Notes: generated from the sequence alone by a model not told the origin. A stretch of 64,000 nt of DNA from Rutidosis leptorrhynchoides (GCF_046630445.1 NC_092333.1:331811501-331875500); one strand, 5' to 3'; positions 45,399 through 59,481 are shown, counted from the first letter of the stretch. A program made the numbers and translations.

Positions 45399-46385
45399 TG
45401 AGTTTCTAAATGGAACGCGATGATTCACAGATTATAACGTCATCATGTTCTATGTTACACGACTCTTGTATTCTCTTTAACCTCTAAAATATCAAGAAAA
45501 TATTTCTTGATGATTCGGCCTTATCCGAGGTATTCTAGTAATTTGACAAGTCAAGATCGTGCCATTACAATTTCCTTCTTAGAACATTAACAATGTTCAT
45601 TCCGAAATTCATATATGCGAATTCTGGACCATTACAAGCGGTGCTTAATCGCAAGAAGAAGAAACGAAAGGACAAAACTCCGAAATAGAAATTGGGGTAT
45701 AAATCGCAGCAAATAAAAGAGAGCATTAATTGGGGATGACAATGATTATAGAAGACAGAAGCAGGGACATCGAAATATAAGGGAAGATATAAAACCCAAC
45801 AACAACCCAGAAATTATAAACCGTATATATCGATGCATATAGCAATATAAAGACACAGGAGAACAAAAAACACTATAAAACCAAGAGTATAGTAGAAGTA
45901 AATAGATTCTTCCGGAGGTAGATGAAAAAGAAGAACGACAGATATGAAAGTGAGGAGTATATCGAGAATCAGCACTGGATGAAGCATATTGACGAATAAT
46001 TTTAAAGTAAGAATTGAGGGAGAAAGAATAGAAGGTGTGAATTAAAAGGAAACGAAGGAGGTGGATTTATAGTGAAATATTCGACAGAAAAATCGAGATG
46101 AATCATCGCATTAAATCGAAGAGGATCATAATTTCCTTAATCATCGAAGAATCAAATCCTATATAGATTACAAAGATTTTCTTTAATCCGGAGATCAACC
46201 GTGATGACGTCAAAAGATAAGACGAATCCCTATTTTCTCATTTCACTCTTTTACGATAGCTTCACTCATACGTTTCGAGTAATCGAATTATTTTATCCAT
46301 ATTTCTTAATCATGATAAAACCCTATGAATCAACTTATATTCATCATAATAACATTCTTATTGTTAGCCATGAAGACCTCGATCA

Positions 46386-46420
46386 AATTTCGGGACGAAA
46401 TTTCTTTAACGGGTAGGTAC
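46386..46420 (+). promoter_or_regulatory. Inverted repeat and polypurine tract before the 3' LTR of element B
   Basis: AAATTTCGGGACGAAATTTC then TTTAACGGGTAGGTAC directly before TGTGACG. Confidence 0.75.
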
Positions 46421-48779
46421 TGTGACGACCCGAAAATTTCCGACCAAATTTAAACTTAACCTTTATATGTTTCCGACACGATAAGCAGAATTTGTAATGT
46501 TGAATCTCAAAAAGTTTGGAACTACATTCATGTAATCAATTACCCTTTGACCGTGTTCGACGATTCACGAACAATTATGAGTATATGGATATGTATATAT
46601 AATATATAATATTAACTAAAAACATTAACAAAGTATTAGATATATGATACTTTACATGAACGTATTTGTTTTGATATATTTATCGACAGACTTAAGAGAT
46701 AATATCAAATGATTGAATTATTAGATACATTATGATATGATTACGGGCCTATGTTATGAGGTCCACTGTGATTTAAGAAATCTATTCTTTTTGACAACAT
46801 TCGGAAAATGATAAAGTGATTTATAAATAAGAACAAATGTGACAATTAACGGGGACTAGACAAGGGTTAGTGGAAATTCCTGTTTAATTTCCAAGGCATG
46901 TTTTATAATATTTTCCTCGTGACCTTGATAAGATAATTATGTTAACTTTCATTTTATTTAATATGAAAATAAGAACGTGGAGTGTAAATAACTTAGATGT
47001 TGGATATCGATAAGTTAAGTAACTCGACATTTTTCATTAAGATGATTTCATACGTTTATTTAACCTTTGGACTTTATCCCATGCTTCACCAACAGACTGT
47101 AATTTAAAAACTTGAAACCTATTATGAATATATATAATTCTACTTTTCTAAAATGTTTTGTGGTATAACGATTTCCATTATTTTAACCTTTTAACAAAAT
47201 GATTCTTAAATATATTTAGTTTTGGAAAACAAAATTATCATATTTATTTGATTTAGTTTCAAAAGTACAAAAAACGTTTTCAGTTTAAAAAGAACTTTAT
47301 TATTAAAACGTATATATCTTTTATAAATATCTAGAACCACTTTTGACAACTCATTACTTAACCAGTATGATAAAGATAACGATATTTATATTTTATTTTA
47401 TTAAATATATATAACGATTTAAATTAATATTATATATATTTATACGCGTATTATACATACATAGTTTTTTATACTTTTACTATACTTTAACTTTACCTTT
47501 ACTTTTACTTTTACTTTACTTTAACTTTAATAATTCATACTTTAATAATTCATACTTTAATAATTCACTTTAATAATTCATACTTTAATAATTCATTTTA
47601 ATAATTCATACTTTAATAATTCACTTTAATAATTCATACTTTAATAATTTACTTTAATAATTCATACTTTAATAATTCAAAAATCTATTATAAATAGAAT
47701 TCAATAGGTTTCATTATTTCATAGAAACTTGAAAATATATTTCTCTAAACTCTCTCAATCGAATTACATATATATATATTTTTTTGTATTATTTCAAGAT
47801 ATTATTAGTATACATAAAATACTACGACGGAGTTATACTCGGACGATTTCAAAATAAGTTTTTAAACGGGATAGAGCTAAGGAAATTATGGGTTATAGCT
47901 ATGGAGGTTATGGGTATTGATCGAGGGTATTGCTCTTGAGGTCAACCTAACGTTTATCATTTTCAGTGCCGTCATATACATAATTGCTACGAAATACAGT
48001 ATTGTGAGTTTCATTTGCTCCCTTTTTATATATATTTTTGGGCTGAGAATACATGCGCCGATTTATAAATATTTTACGAAATAGGCACAAGTACTAAAAC
48101 TAATTCTATGTGGGTTTAAACCAGAAATATACCCTTAGCTTGGTAACATTAAACTACTTGTCTATGTACGGTAGGCGCGAATCCTAAAGATAGATCTATT
48201 GGGTCTGACAAACCCCATCCTGACTATGGGATGCTTTAGTACTTCGAGGTTATTTTAAACACACCTGATCTGGTGTACTTTAGAGGGTAAAACATGAATG
48301 CTAAGGCTTGTTACCGGGTGCCTACAACTTATAGAATACTTTTAAACACTTGCGAGTGTACGGATATTTATGAAAACTGAAATCTTGTGGTCTATTACTA
48401 TTACGGAAATGATTAATTATGATAAATTAATGAACTCACCAACCTTTTGGTTGACACTTTAAAGCATGTTTATTCTCAGGTATTAAAGAAATCTTCCGCT
48501 GTGCATTAGCTCATTTTAAGGATATTACCTGGAGTCATTCATGACATACTTTGAAAGACGTTGCATTCGAGTCTTCGAGTTCATTAAGATTAATATTAAG
48601 TCAATTATAGTTGGATGTAATATGAAATGGTATGCATGCCGTTAATTTTTGATGTAAAGAAAGTTTGTCTTTTAAAAATGAATGCAATGTTTGTAAAACG
48701 TATCATATAGAGGTCAAATACCTCGCGATGTAATCAACTATTGTGAATCATTTATAATGTATATGAACGGGTCCTTTCA
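46421..48779 (+). repeat. 3' LTR of element B (2359 bp)
   Basis: Uninterrupted copy running TGTGACGACCCG to GGGTCCTTTCA. The sequence across 48262-48292 is the unoccupied version of the site where element I sits in the 5' LTR, containing a single CTTTA. Confidence 0.95.
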
Positions 48780-50987
48780 ACTTCCAAGCTTTCTAATCCA
48801 TTCCAAGTAATTATCTAAGATCAAGAAATCTTTGTTATTTACAGTAGGTTATCTTTCTTATTCAAGGTAAAACTCATATCCAAACTTTGATTCAATTTCT
48901 ATAACTATAACTATCTTAATTCGAGTAGAAATCTTACTTGAACTTGTTTTCGTGTCATGATTCTACTTCAAGAACGTTCAAGCCATCCAAGGATCCTTTG
49001 AAGCTAGATCATTTCTTGTCACTTCCAGTAGGTTTACCTACTAAACTTGAGTTAGTAATGATGTTCATAACATCATTCGATTCATATATATATAACTATC
49101 TTATTCGAAGATTTAAACTTGTAATCACTAGAACATAGTTTAGTTAATTCTAAACTTGTTCGCAAACAAAGTTAATAATTCTAACTTAACTTTTAAAATC
49201 AGCTAAACACATGTTCTATATCTATATGATATGCTAACTTAATGATTTAAAACCTGGAAACACGAAGAACACCGTAAAACCGGACATACGCCGTCGTAGC
49301 GAAACCGGGGGCTGTTTTGGTTTGGATAATTAAAAACTATGATAACTTTGATTTAAAAGCTATACTTCTGGGAAAATGGTTTTTCTTATGAACATGAAAC
49401 TATATCCAAAAATCATGGTTAAACTCAAAGTGGAAGTATGTTTTTCAAAATGGTCATCAAGACGTCGTTCTTTCGATTGAAATGACTACCTCTACAAAAA
49501 CGACTTGTAACTTGTATTTCTGACTATAAACTTATACTTTTTCTGTTTAGTTTCATAAATTTCAATTCATTATGAAACCATAGCAACTTGAATCACTCAA
49601 AACGGATTTAAAACGAAGAAGTTATGGGTAAAACAAGATTGGATAATTATGCTTGTTGTAGCTACGTGAAATTTGTAACAAATCTATACAAATCATAACT
49701 TAACTAACTTATATTGTATTACACATGTATTCTAACATATATTATGTAATCTTGGGATACCATAGACACGTATATAATGTTTTGACATATCATATCGACC
49801 CATCTATATAATATATTTCGGAACAACCATAGACACTCTATATGCAGTAATGCTTGAGTTAGCTATACAGGGTTGAGGTTGATTCCAAAATAATATATAT
49901 ACTTTGAGTTGTGATCTAGCCTGAGACTTGTATACCCTGGGTCGTGGATTGATTCGAGATAATATATATTGATTTATTTCTGTACATCTAACTGTGGACA
50001 ACTAGTTGTAGATTACTAACGTTGGACTGTTAACTTAACAAACTTAAATCATTAAAACGTAATAAAAATGTTGTGCATATATTTCCATCATACTTTGATA
50101 TATATGTACATATTTGTTATAGGTTCGTGAATCGACCAGTGGCCAAGTCTTATTTTCCAACAAAGTGAAAATACGTGAAAGTGAGTTATAGTCCCACTTT
50201 TGAAATCTATTATTTTTGGGATGAGAATACATGCAGTTTTATAAATGTTTTACAAAATAGACACAAGTGATCGAAATTACATTCTATGTTGAATTATCGA
50301 ACCGAATATGCCCCTTTATAGCTTGGTAGCCTAAGAATTGGTGTTTATGATAATTGCCACCAATTGACGCGAATCCTAAAGATAGATCTATTTGGCCCAA
50401 CAAGCCTCATCCTAGTTACGGATGCTTTAGTACTTCGATTTATCATATCCGATGCGAGTCCCGGAATGATGGGGATATTCTATATGCATCTTGTTAATGT
50501 CGGTTACCAGGTGTTCATCATATGAATGATTTTTATGCAGATTGCATGTTATTGAGAAATGGAAATGGAAATCTTGTGGTCTATTATTACGATTTGATAA
50601 ATATATAGGCTAAACCTATAACTCACCAACATTTTTGTTGACGTTTAAAGCATGTTTATTCTCAGGTGATTATTAAGAGCTTCCGCTATTGCATGCTAAT
50701 TTATGGACAAGAGTTGGAGTCAGCATGCTTGTATAATATTGTTTAAAAACTGCATTCGAAGACATATATTGTTGTGTAATATTATTGTAAACCATTATGT
50801 AATGGTCGTGTGAAAATGCTATATTTCAGGTTATCATTTCTGATAATCTTCGTAATATTTTAAAGGTTATGGTTTGTTTTAAAATCTAATGCAGTCTTTG
50901 AAAAACGTCTCATATAGAGGTCAAAACCTCACAACGAAATCAATTAATATGGAACGTTTATAATCAATATGAACGGGACATTTCAGT

Positions 50988-50999
50988 TGGTATCCGAGC
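50988..50999 (+). promoter_or_regulatory. Primer binding site of element C (one mismatch)
   Basis: TGGTATCCGAGC, two bases after the LTR end. The shared leader box AATTAGTGAGTCTGGACT follows at 51057-51074. Confidence 0.75.
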
Positions 51000-51193
51000 G
51001 TTGTTCTTAGAGAACCAGAAATTGCATTAGTGTGTCTTACTGAGTTTGTTAGGGTCAATTAGTGAGTCTGGACTTCGATCGTGTTTTCTTTAAAAATGAT
51101 TGCTTAACACTTTTTGTTGGAAACTACATATTACTAACATGTAAATATTATGTGATATATTAATCTCTTAACGTGTTTGATATTGTGTAATAG

Positions 51194-51778
51194 ATGTCTA
51201 CATCTAGTACAAATCTCATCGACTCACCTAATAATAATGAAGAGTCGAATATATTTTGGAAAGATTCACAAATTCCCGAAGAGGAACCGAAAGAGGAGGA
51301 ATCGAAAGAGGAGGAACCGGAAGAAGAGGAGGTTCCGGAGGAAGAAATATTAATACCTACAGTAAAACGATTAAATAAATCCTCAACCAATGGACCAAAG
51401 TTAAAAATGGTCAATGGTGTTCCCGCCAAGGAAGCAAAATATTGGGAAAATTACCAATTTTCTGATGAATCGGATCCCGATGAGGATTCCGATGATGTTA
51501 TAGAAATTACCCCAACTCAATTTAATAAGGAAAAAGAGAATAATAAGGGAAAGGGCATCAAAATATAGAAACCTGATTTCGACCCTGATGAACTTTATGT
51601 GTATCGTAAACGCCCGTATTTCTTAAATTTTAACAATAATCCGGAAACATCTAGGCCACCAGGTTTTTCTAAACCATTTGTGAAAATGAAGGCTCTTATT
51701 ATAGGATCACCATGTATCCCGAGGAAGTTAGCCAAACGAATCAAGTCCAAAGAAGAAGAAACGAGTGAGTCGGAATAA
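51194..51778 (+). pseudogene. Acidic ORF of element C with one amber stop
   Basis: Reads MSTSSTNLIDSPNNNEES, then a Glu/Pro/Lys-rich run (about residues 30-55) and a KMVNGVPAKEAKYWENYQF segment. A second acidic run (SDESDPDEDSDD) and a TAG at 51566-51568 follow. The frame stays open for 69 more codons (PDFDPDELYVYRKRPYF..., PGFSKPFVKMKALI, a basic IPRKLAKRIKSK) to TAA at 51776-51778. The steady composition across the TAG suggests a recent single nonsense change in a ~194-residue protein. It occupies the gag position of element C but shows no capsid or knuckle motif, and it is unlike ORF1 of A, B and D. Function unknown. Confidence 0.6.
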
Positions 51779-53649
51779 AGAGTTGTAATCATGCTGTGTA
51801 ATATATGTATTGTTGTGTGCTTGTACTTTTAAGATATATGTAAAATGTGACGACCCGAAAATTTCCGATCAAATTTAAACTTAATCTTTATATGATTTCA
51901 ACACGATAAGCAAAGTCTGTAATGTTTGAGTCTCAAAAACTTTGAACTGTGCTCATATATACATTTGACCTTTGACCACTCCCGACGATTCACGAACAAT
52001 TGCGTGTGAATAAACATGTAAATAGATATATAGATATATAAATATATATATATATAAATATAAATATAAGTATACATAATAATTTGAAATAATAGGAAAC
52101 AATTTAACCATTTAAATGGAATATGTAAAATAATAAAATATATATGATTTCTATACATAGTTAATGTTATATGTATATGGTAATATATATAAATATTAAA
52201 TGTTATATATATGTTATTATATGTATGTCATAAATAATAAAATGTAATATTAAGTTTGATTAATGGGTAAAAATATAATTAAGTGTAATTGTTATAGTTA
52301 CTTTCAATAATTTTTATTAATATTAATATCAATATTAGTATTATTAATCTTATTATTATTATTATCGTTATAATTAAAATTCTGATAATTGTAAGGTATG
52401 TTTATCAAAACAAAAGTTAAAAATATAAGTATTATTAAAATTAGTATTATTATTATTATTGTTATACATTTTATAGTAACTATTATAATTATCATTAGTA
52501 ATAATATTATTTTTATACTTGTATTACTATTAGTTAAAATATTAAGGGTATTATTATTATTTCATTTATTAAAAGATTAACTATAATCTATAAATATAAA
52601 TATATAAATATTAAAGGAATACAAATAAATATAAAAATGCAGATGTATAAATACTAAAATATATATACTGATACACATATACAGATTTAATATACAAATA
52701 TAAAGTGGATATATAATTAAAAATGGATATATATATAGTACACAGTTAAATATATTTATATATAAATATGAGTATAATCCGTATATCTATACAAATCAAA
52801 TACAGAAAATTAGGATACAGTTTCACATCGTTATCATCTATAGTTAATTGAGAAACCAGTACAAATCAGGATATAATCGTGGGAATCAAACCAAAAGTCT
52901 GTGAGAAGTCATATTTGCCTTTTACATTTTTTTTCTTATTTCTGTACTAACAAATGAGCTGTGTCAAGCCAATTAACTAACAAACAAGTGATAATTGAGA
53001 TACAATAGCTGTATTAGACTAACTTGCATTCTATAATTCGATACTTATTAAAATTCAAGAGATAAAAACAGAAAAATGGGGTTACAGCTTCTTCCTCCTC
53101 TGTTCGTGGCATCTTTAAGCCAAAACTCCAAATCGAACCATTCCTCAAAATATAGAAATGCAGAAGTATTAGGATTGATGTGTTTTAACTATCTGCAAGG
53201 TTTGAATTTTCTATATTGAATTCGAATTTTGAGAGTCAAAGTTAATTTTTAAAACTCAAACGATTGTTTTTCATCAAAATTTGGATTCGTTTTCGTGTTA
53301 TAGGATCAATTGATGAATCGTATAGCTTACATAAGCGATTTAAAACCTGTTTCATGTTATAATCATAATCCAAAACTGCTTTAAATTCAAAATCAGTGTT
53401 TTTATTCCTGCTTTTTCTTCGCGTGTTCATACAGCTGCTGCTGTACTGTTATTTTTTTTATTTTTTCGTTAAATCAAATGCAACAACTACTAATTGTTTC
53501 TAATTTAGTTTCAAGTATCAAACTAAAATTTGTAAAGGTGGTCCTAGTTATAATTGAACACTGGTCGATTTGGATATGGTGAAGAAGAAGAGAAGAAGGA
53601 AATAATTAAAATGGGTTATATTTAAATGGGGGAGTTTAAATCAGAAAAA

Positions 53650-53722
53650 CGAGTTTGGTTCAATGGTTCAGTGTGATTGTGGTTGAGCAAGAGGTCTCGG
53701 GTTTGAGTCCGGTCTGCGGCAG
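53650..53722 (+). repeat. tRNA-like segment inside the element D 5' LTR
   Basis: A-box-like TGGTTCAATGG (53656-53666) and B-box-like GGTTTGAGTCC (53700-53710). The 3' LTR copy has the perfect GGTTCGAGTCC. Confidence 0.55.
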
Positions 53723-53759
53723 TTTTTCTTTTTAAGGCTTCTTTTGAGGTAGTCACTTA

Positions 53760-53881
<122 letters not shown>

Positions 53882-55633
53882 CTTTATCATTATTATTATT
53901 AATATTATTATTATTATTAAAAATGTAGTTATTATTATTATTGTTAATTAGTGTTGTTATTATGTTAAAGTTAATAAGATATTCAATATTATTATCATTT
54001 TTGTTATTACTAAGTAAAACCACAAAGTATTACAAGTATTATTATTATCATTATATTTATTATTATTATGATTATTATGATTATTATTTGTTGTTATTGT
54101 TATTATTATGATTCTTATTATTAATGTTATTACTATGATTATAATTAATTATTGTTATTATCAAAATGATTATTATCGTACTAACATTGGAATATGATTA
54201 TATGTATAAGTAATATTAGTATTATTATCACTATCGTAATACAAATTATTATCATCATTAATATTAATATTTTTATTATATTTATATTTATTATTACAAA
54301 ATATTAGCACTAGGTATTATTAAGTCTGAAATTAGAATCAAAACTAATATTTTCATTGTAAAAATAATACAACTTTTATATTAGAATCATTAGTATGATT
54401 CTTAAAATGTTTATTAAAACTATCATATAATTTTATTATTTAAATTATTATCCTTATTAAAAAATTTCATTTTTATTTACATTACTATTATTACTATCAT
54501 TATTATTAATATCCTTAATCTAGTATTATTATAATTATTAATTTCACAAATGAAAGTTAGTTATATGAAAAATATATTTAATACAAAACCTAACTATAAT
54601 AATATTGTTATTTATTTAAAATATATATAAATTGACATATACAAGATATTAATACAAAAAAAATTATTTCACTAACAATAATATATAAATTTGTTCGAAT
54701 ACGATTATGTGTATTAATAAATATACAAATGATATAGGTTCGTGAATCCGAGGCCAAACCTGCATTGTTCTGTATCGTCGTATGAATATTTTTACTACAA
54801 AATATTGTGGGGTGAGTTTCATTTGCTCCCTTTTTCAATGCTTTTGTAATATATATTTTTGGGCTGAGAATACATGCACTGCTTTTATAAATGTTTGACG
54901 AAATAGACACAAGTACTTGAAACTACATTGTATGGTTGGATTACTATACCGAATATCGCCCCTTCAAGTCTGGTAACCTAAGAATTAGGGAAATGACCCC
55001 TAATTGATGCGAATCCTAAAGATAGATCTATGGGCTTAACAAACCCCATTCTGAAATTTGAAATGCTTTAGTACTTCGATTTAAATGGTGATTGCGATTG
55101 CCAATATTTATGGCATACTTGCGAGTATGCGGGGATATTCTATATGTATTATGTTAATGTCGGTTACCAGGTGTTCATCATACGAATGGATTTTTATACA
55201 CTTGCGAGTGTAATGTTATTTATGAAAATTGAAATCTTGTGGTCTATTAAAATGATGGAAATGAATGTTTATGATAAACTAATGAACTCACCAACCTTTT
55301 GGTTGACACTTTAAAGCATGTTTATTCTCAGGTATGAAAGAAATTTTTCGCTGTGCATTTGCTCATTTTAGAGATATTACTTGGAGCCATTCATGACATA
55401 TTTCGAAAGACGTTGCATTCGAGTCGTTGAGTTCATCAAGATTATTATTAAGTCAATTATAGTTGGATATATTATGAAATGGTATGCATGTCGTCAACTT
55501 TCGATGAAATGAAAGTTTGTCTTTTAAAAATGAATGCAATGTTTGTAAAATGTATCATATAGAGGTCAAGTACCTCGCGATGTAATCAACTATTGCTAAT
55601 CGTTTATAATGTATATGAACGGGTCCTTTTAGT

Positions 55634-55645
55634 TGGAATCAGAGC
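55634..55645 (+). promoter_or_regulatory. Primer binding site of element D (one mismatch)
   Basis: TGGAATCAGAGC; the fourth base differs from the Met-tRNA complement. Confidence 0.75.
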
Positions 55646-55945
55646 GGTGGTCTTAGCGAACCAGGTCTTGCATTAGTGTGTCTAACTGATAGTTGTTTAG
55701 ATGCATTAGTGGGTCTGGACTTCGAGTGTGTCTGCATGTCAAAAGTTTTGCTTATCATTTTGTGTCGAAAATTACCTGCTTATCATTCTTAGTCTAGACA
55801 CATCTTACTGCATTGATTGCATGAATAGTGTATAGACAAAATTCATATCTTAGCGTATCTGCTAATTCATATCTTAGCATATCTGTTACTGTAAACTTTG
55901 CCTGATATATTTCGTAAATTTCTCCGTAATCTATGAAATCTTTTG

Positions 55946-56087
<142 letters not shown>

Positions 56088-56160
56088 TATGTAATTAGAA
56101 TACCCCACGATAGCCGGAAAATCATTTCATATCAAAAAATCCTTTATTCAATCGTACGAA

Positions 56161-56625
56161 ATGGAATTCGTCATTAGTTCAAGCCCCTCGGATTCCAATA
56201 TAGAGTTTCACTTGAGCTTCGAAAGCAGTGTGACCTGAATGAATCAACCAATAAGCCATTCCCAATTCATCTGATGAGTTCGTAGTCGACTTAATCAATG
56301 GAGACGAGGAGAAGGCGATCCTTTCCACCAACCGAATTCACCTCTTGGCGAGGAACCTGAAGCACTTACCGGCGAACCAATCCGAAACACCATTTTCACC
56401 CTCATTTCCCGAATATCTCTCCACGATTATATTCTATCTAAAATTCTAAACCTTATTCATCCGCTCATTTCGACCGACAATCATCCCAGAATAATAGAAG
56501 AAGTCAACGAGCTTCGCGCCCGAGAAACAACTTTGAAGAATATGGTGCAAAACTTACCAGCTTCAGCAACATCATCAGCACCAATAGTACCACCAACATC
56601 AACACCAGTACCACCAACAACCTAA
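56161..56625 (+). pseudogene. ORF1 remnant of element D
   Basis: Starts like B (ATGGAATTCGTCATTAG) and keeps pieces of the conserved order: MNQPISHS-like core with a stop before it, GDPFHQPNSPLGEEPEALTG, then ISTDNHP and EEVNELRARE. Several stops and shifts. Confidence 0.65.
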
Positions 56626-56909
56626 GTTTCAACATCACATGCCTCAACATCTCATTCTGTACCTCGAGTATAATCATCGTTCTACGTATCGTTCTACATC
56701 AATTATCTTCGTTCTTCATGGCGATTATGTAATCTCTAAAGTCTTAGAGATTATTTATTCTAGCTCAAACCGGAAAGCAAATGAGATTAATATCACAATT
56801 GACTCATTAAATCCATGATAACATCTGAAGAAAATATATATGTAAGTATATTTTCATAAAGATTGTAATTAAAAATTCTTTCGTACAAACTGTTAATGGT
56901 GAAAATATT

Positions 56910-56923
56910 TTAACGGGTAGGTA
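56910..56923 (+). promoter_or_regulatory. Internal polypurine-tract-like motif (copy in D)
   Basis: TTAACGGGTAGGTA, the same as the sequence next to the 3' LTR (61501-61514). Confidence 0.5.
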
Positions 56924-57579
56924 ATATCCGAGGAATATTTAGTTTCACATTAATAAGTTAAACTGTACATTCTTCCAATCTGATTCGACAGTCATTTACC
57001 ATCTTACTTACATCCACCGATATACGTAACCGTTCACCACAGAATAACCATTTTCATTCAATTTCATATTTGGATTTCGACTTATCAGAATTCAACAAGT
57101 GGCATAATGAAGAAAACATTGGACAAAAATAAAATTTGTTAGAAACAAACAAATTAAGTATGAGAAATTTTGTTAAGAATCCACGCTAACAAAATCCTAG
57201 CTAACTGTTCCTAGCTAACTGTTAATTCCTTATTACATTTTAATTATCGCAATTTAATTCTCGCAATTTTATTTATTGTCATTTAATTTCTGTTATTTAT
57301 TTTACGCACTTTATTTATCATCATTTTAATACTGTTATTTACGCATTTTAAATATCGGGACACGTATACAAGGTTTTGACATATCATATCGACGCATCTA
57401 TATATATTATTTGGAATAACCATAGACACTCTATATGCAGTAATGATCGAGTTAGCTATACAGGGTTGAGGTTGATTCTATAATAATATATATATTTTGA
57501 GTTGTGATCGAGTCTGAGACATGTACACGGGTCACGATACGTATTAATTAATTCGAATATTATATATTAAACTATATAT
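56924..57579 (+). other. Internal region of D homologous to element A
   Basis: Collinear with 1815-2427 (minus) of A, including the ATCGCAATTTAATT minisatellite. From about 57345 it also resembles the C LTR near 49745-49980. Confidence 0.6.
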
Positions 57580-57584
57580 GAATT

Positions 57585-59053
57585 TGATGTTAAAGCATAG
57601 GGGTACGAAATAGTTATATTTTTATTGCAAAATACTATTAAATACGATACAATTTTACACAAGTTATTTATTTATTTATAGAATGGATATACCTAAACCT
57701 TGCTACAACACTTATAGGCAGTGTACCTAATCGTACAGTAGTGTAGTTTTTAGTAAGTCCGGTTCGTCTACAGGGAACTAGCCAAGTTTAACGCTATATT
57801 TTTAAAACTATATTTGTAATATTATTATTATTATAAAAAGGGGGTTTTACCATTTAATGACCGGTTTGTCGATTTTATGTCTTAAGTCACAATTAAAACC
57901 TAATGTAAAATATCAATTATAAATATAACTTAATTTAAACCGTAAAGTAAATGACGATAATTAAAATGCGATAAATTAAAAGTGCGATAAATAAAATGAC
58001 GGTAAATAAAATTGCGATGATATATAAAAGGAATTATGCTTATTTAAACTTCTGTAATCATGATGTTCGACGTGTTGATTTTAATTTATTACCATGGGTT
58101 AATTTTCCTTTGTCCTGGATTATTCGATATGTCCATCTGGTTTTTGTCCATAACAGTCCATCAGTCATAAATATAAAGTGCGAGTGTCCTCGTTAAATTA
58201 TCTTTATATCCGAAGTCAAATATTCCAACTAATTGGGGACTTAAACTGTAACAAGGTCTTAATACTTTGTTTAATAATTACACCAGGATATCGACTACGT
58301 GTAACCCAAGGTTTTAATACTTTGTTAACAATTATGCCAAGTGTCCTTATACATAATTCACCCCTGTTTTAATGAGTCCATTGACTATTAATCCATTCCT
58401 GTGTCCGGTCAAATGAACGATTATTAGTATTTATAAATATCCCGCCCATCGTGTCCGATCGAGTGTATATGGTTATTTATAGATACGTCAAATTGTAAAT
58501 CTCTATATTAAATTAATGAACTATCATTCAGTTAAGCAAATATAAAGCCCATTAATAGTCCATAGTCCAATTTCTACAAGTGTAGGTCTTTTGTCCAAAC
58601 CCCAATTATGGTACAAAGTCCAATAATCCCGTCTTTAATATTTAGTCTAACATCACGATTACTTTGGCTCAAATAAGCATAATAATAACTTAGTTACGAT
58701 ACATTAATTTAAAAAGGAAGAACATAGCTTACAGTGATTATTTATTGCGTAGCGTTACCCGGACAGAGTTCCGGCTTTAAAAACTTACAACATTCGCTAA
58801 CATAACCTTATTATTATTAAACTTTAATATTAAAATTTTAATTAAAATATAAATATAAATATATATTTAAGAGAGTGAGAGATAGATTGAATCTTGTGTG
58901 TTTAAAACGTCGAACAAACTGCCTTTTTATAATACTTGACCTGCTACAGTAACTCATGCGAGTGCATGAGTTTTGTGCCTTCTGTCCATGCGATCGCATG
59001 GCCCTCTGATCCAGCTCACATAACTTTGTTTTCTAGTTTGCCGACGGTTTTTA

Positions 59054-59092
<39 letters not shown>

Positions 59093-59481
59093 AAGAATTA
59101 TTTATATATTATATTATATTTATGTGCATAGTTGACTTGTAATTTTAGCTCCGTTGCGTCGTGCGTTGAGAGTTGACTCTGGTCCCGGTTTCGGATTTTC
59201 GAACGTCCTTTCGTACGCGGAGATATCTTGTACTTTGCGTTTCGCGGCTCGTACTCTTGTAATTTTTAGACGTTTCTCATCAATAATTCGAACCACTTGG
59301 ATTGTACTTTGTACTTTTTAGATTTTTGATCATTTGCATCTTCAAATCATCGTTTTCTTCTTTTGTGTTCGCACTTATTTATTTAAACGAATATTACATA
59401 AAAATAGAACAATTACAACTAAAAGCTTTACATATTGGAAGGATATTATGCCTAAATATATGTTCATTTGGAGCACTATCA
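57585..59481 (-). mobile_element. Solo LTR (1897 bp) with duplication GAATT
   Basis: GAATT flanks it at 57580-57584 and 59482-59486, and element A has the uninterrupted sequence at the same place. Ends are TGATGTTAAAG and GCACTATCA, inverted at TGAT/ATCA. On the minus strand, near 57780-57700, it reads TTCCCTGTAGACGAACCGGA, a phrase like the U5 end of Athila-type LTRs, so minus orientation is preferred. It includes ATCGCA-type minisatellite units (about 57950-58020), the palindromic CATGCGATCGCATG (58987-59000), an AT run near 59058-59086, and no coding capacity. The partner LTR and internal region have been lost, probably by LTR-LTR recombination. Confidence 0.85.

Larger units (their letters stand above)
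43646..46375 (+). other. Non-coding internal region of element B
   Basis: Starts with CAACA-rich low-complexity DNA. It then holds the internal polypurine-tract motif (44002-44015), the antisense zinc-knuckle remnant (44471-44560), a short sense remnant reading MKKAVDKSQGRNLPSKNPND near 44990-45050, and the 61-bp inverted repeat. No intact gene. Confidence 0.6.
28933..48779 (+). mobile_element. Element B: non-autonomous LTR retrotransposon (ORF1 family), containing element I
   Basis: ACTTC is duplicated at 28928-28932 and 48780-48784. The 5' LTR (28933-42780, about 2374 bp after removing element I) and 3' LTR (46421-48779, 2359 bp) differ by roughly a dozen substitutions and small repeat-length changes. 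The internal region (42781-46420, 3640 bp) has a PBS, a frameshifted ORF1, the 61-bp inverted repeat, the internal and terminal polypurine-tract motifs, and no pol. Confidence 0.93.

Noticed and set aside
53242..53430. 62-codon antisense frame conserved in both D LTRs (also 62946-63134)
   Set aside because: Duplication follows from being in an LTR. The differences between the copies all change the amino acid, so there is no sign of selection for a protein.
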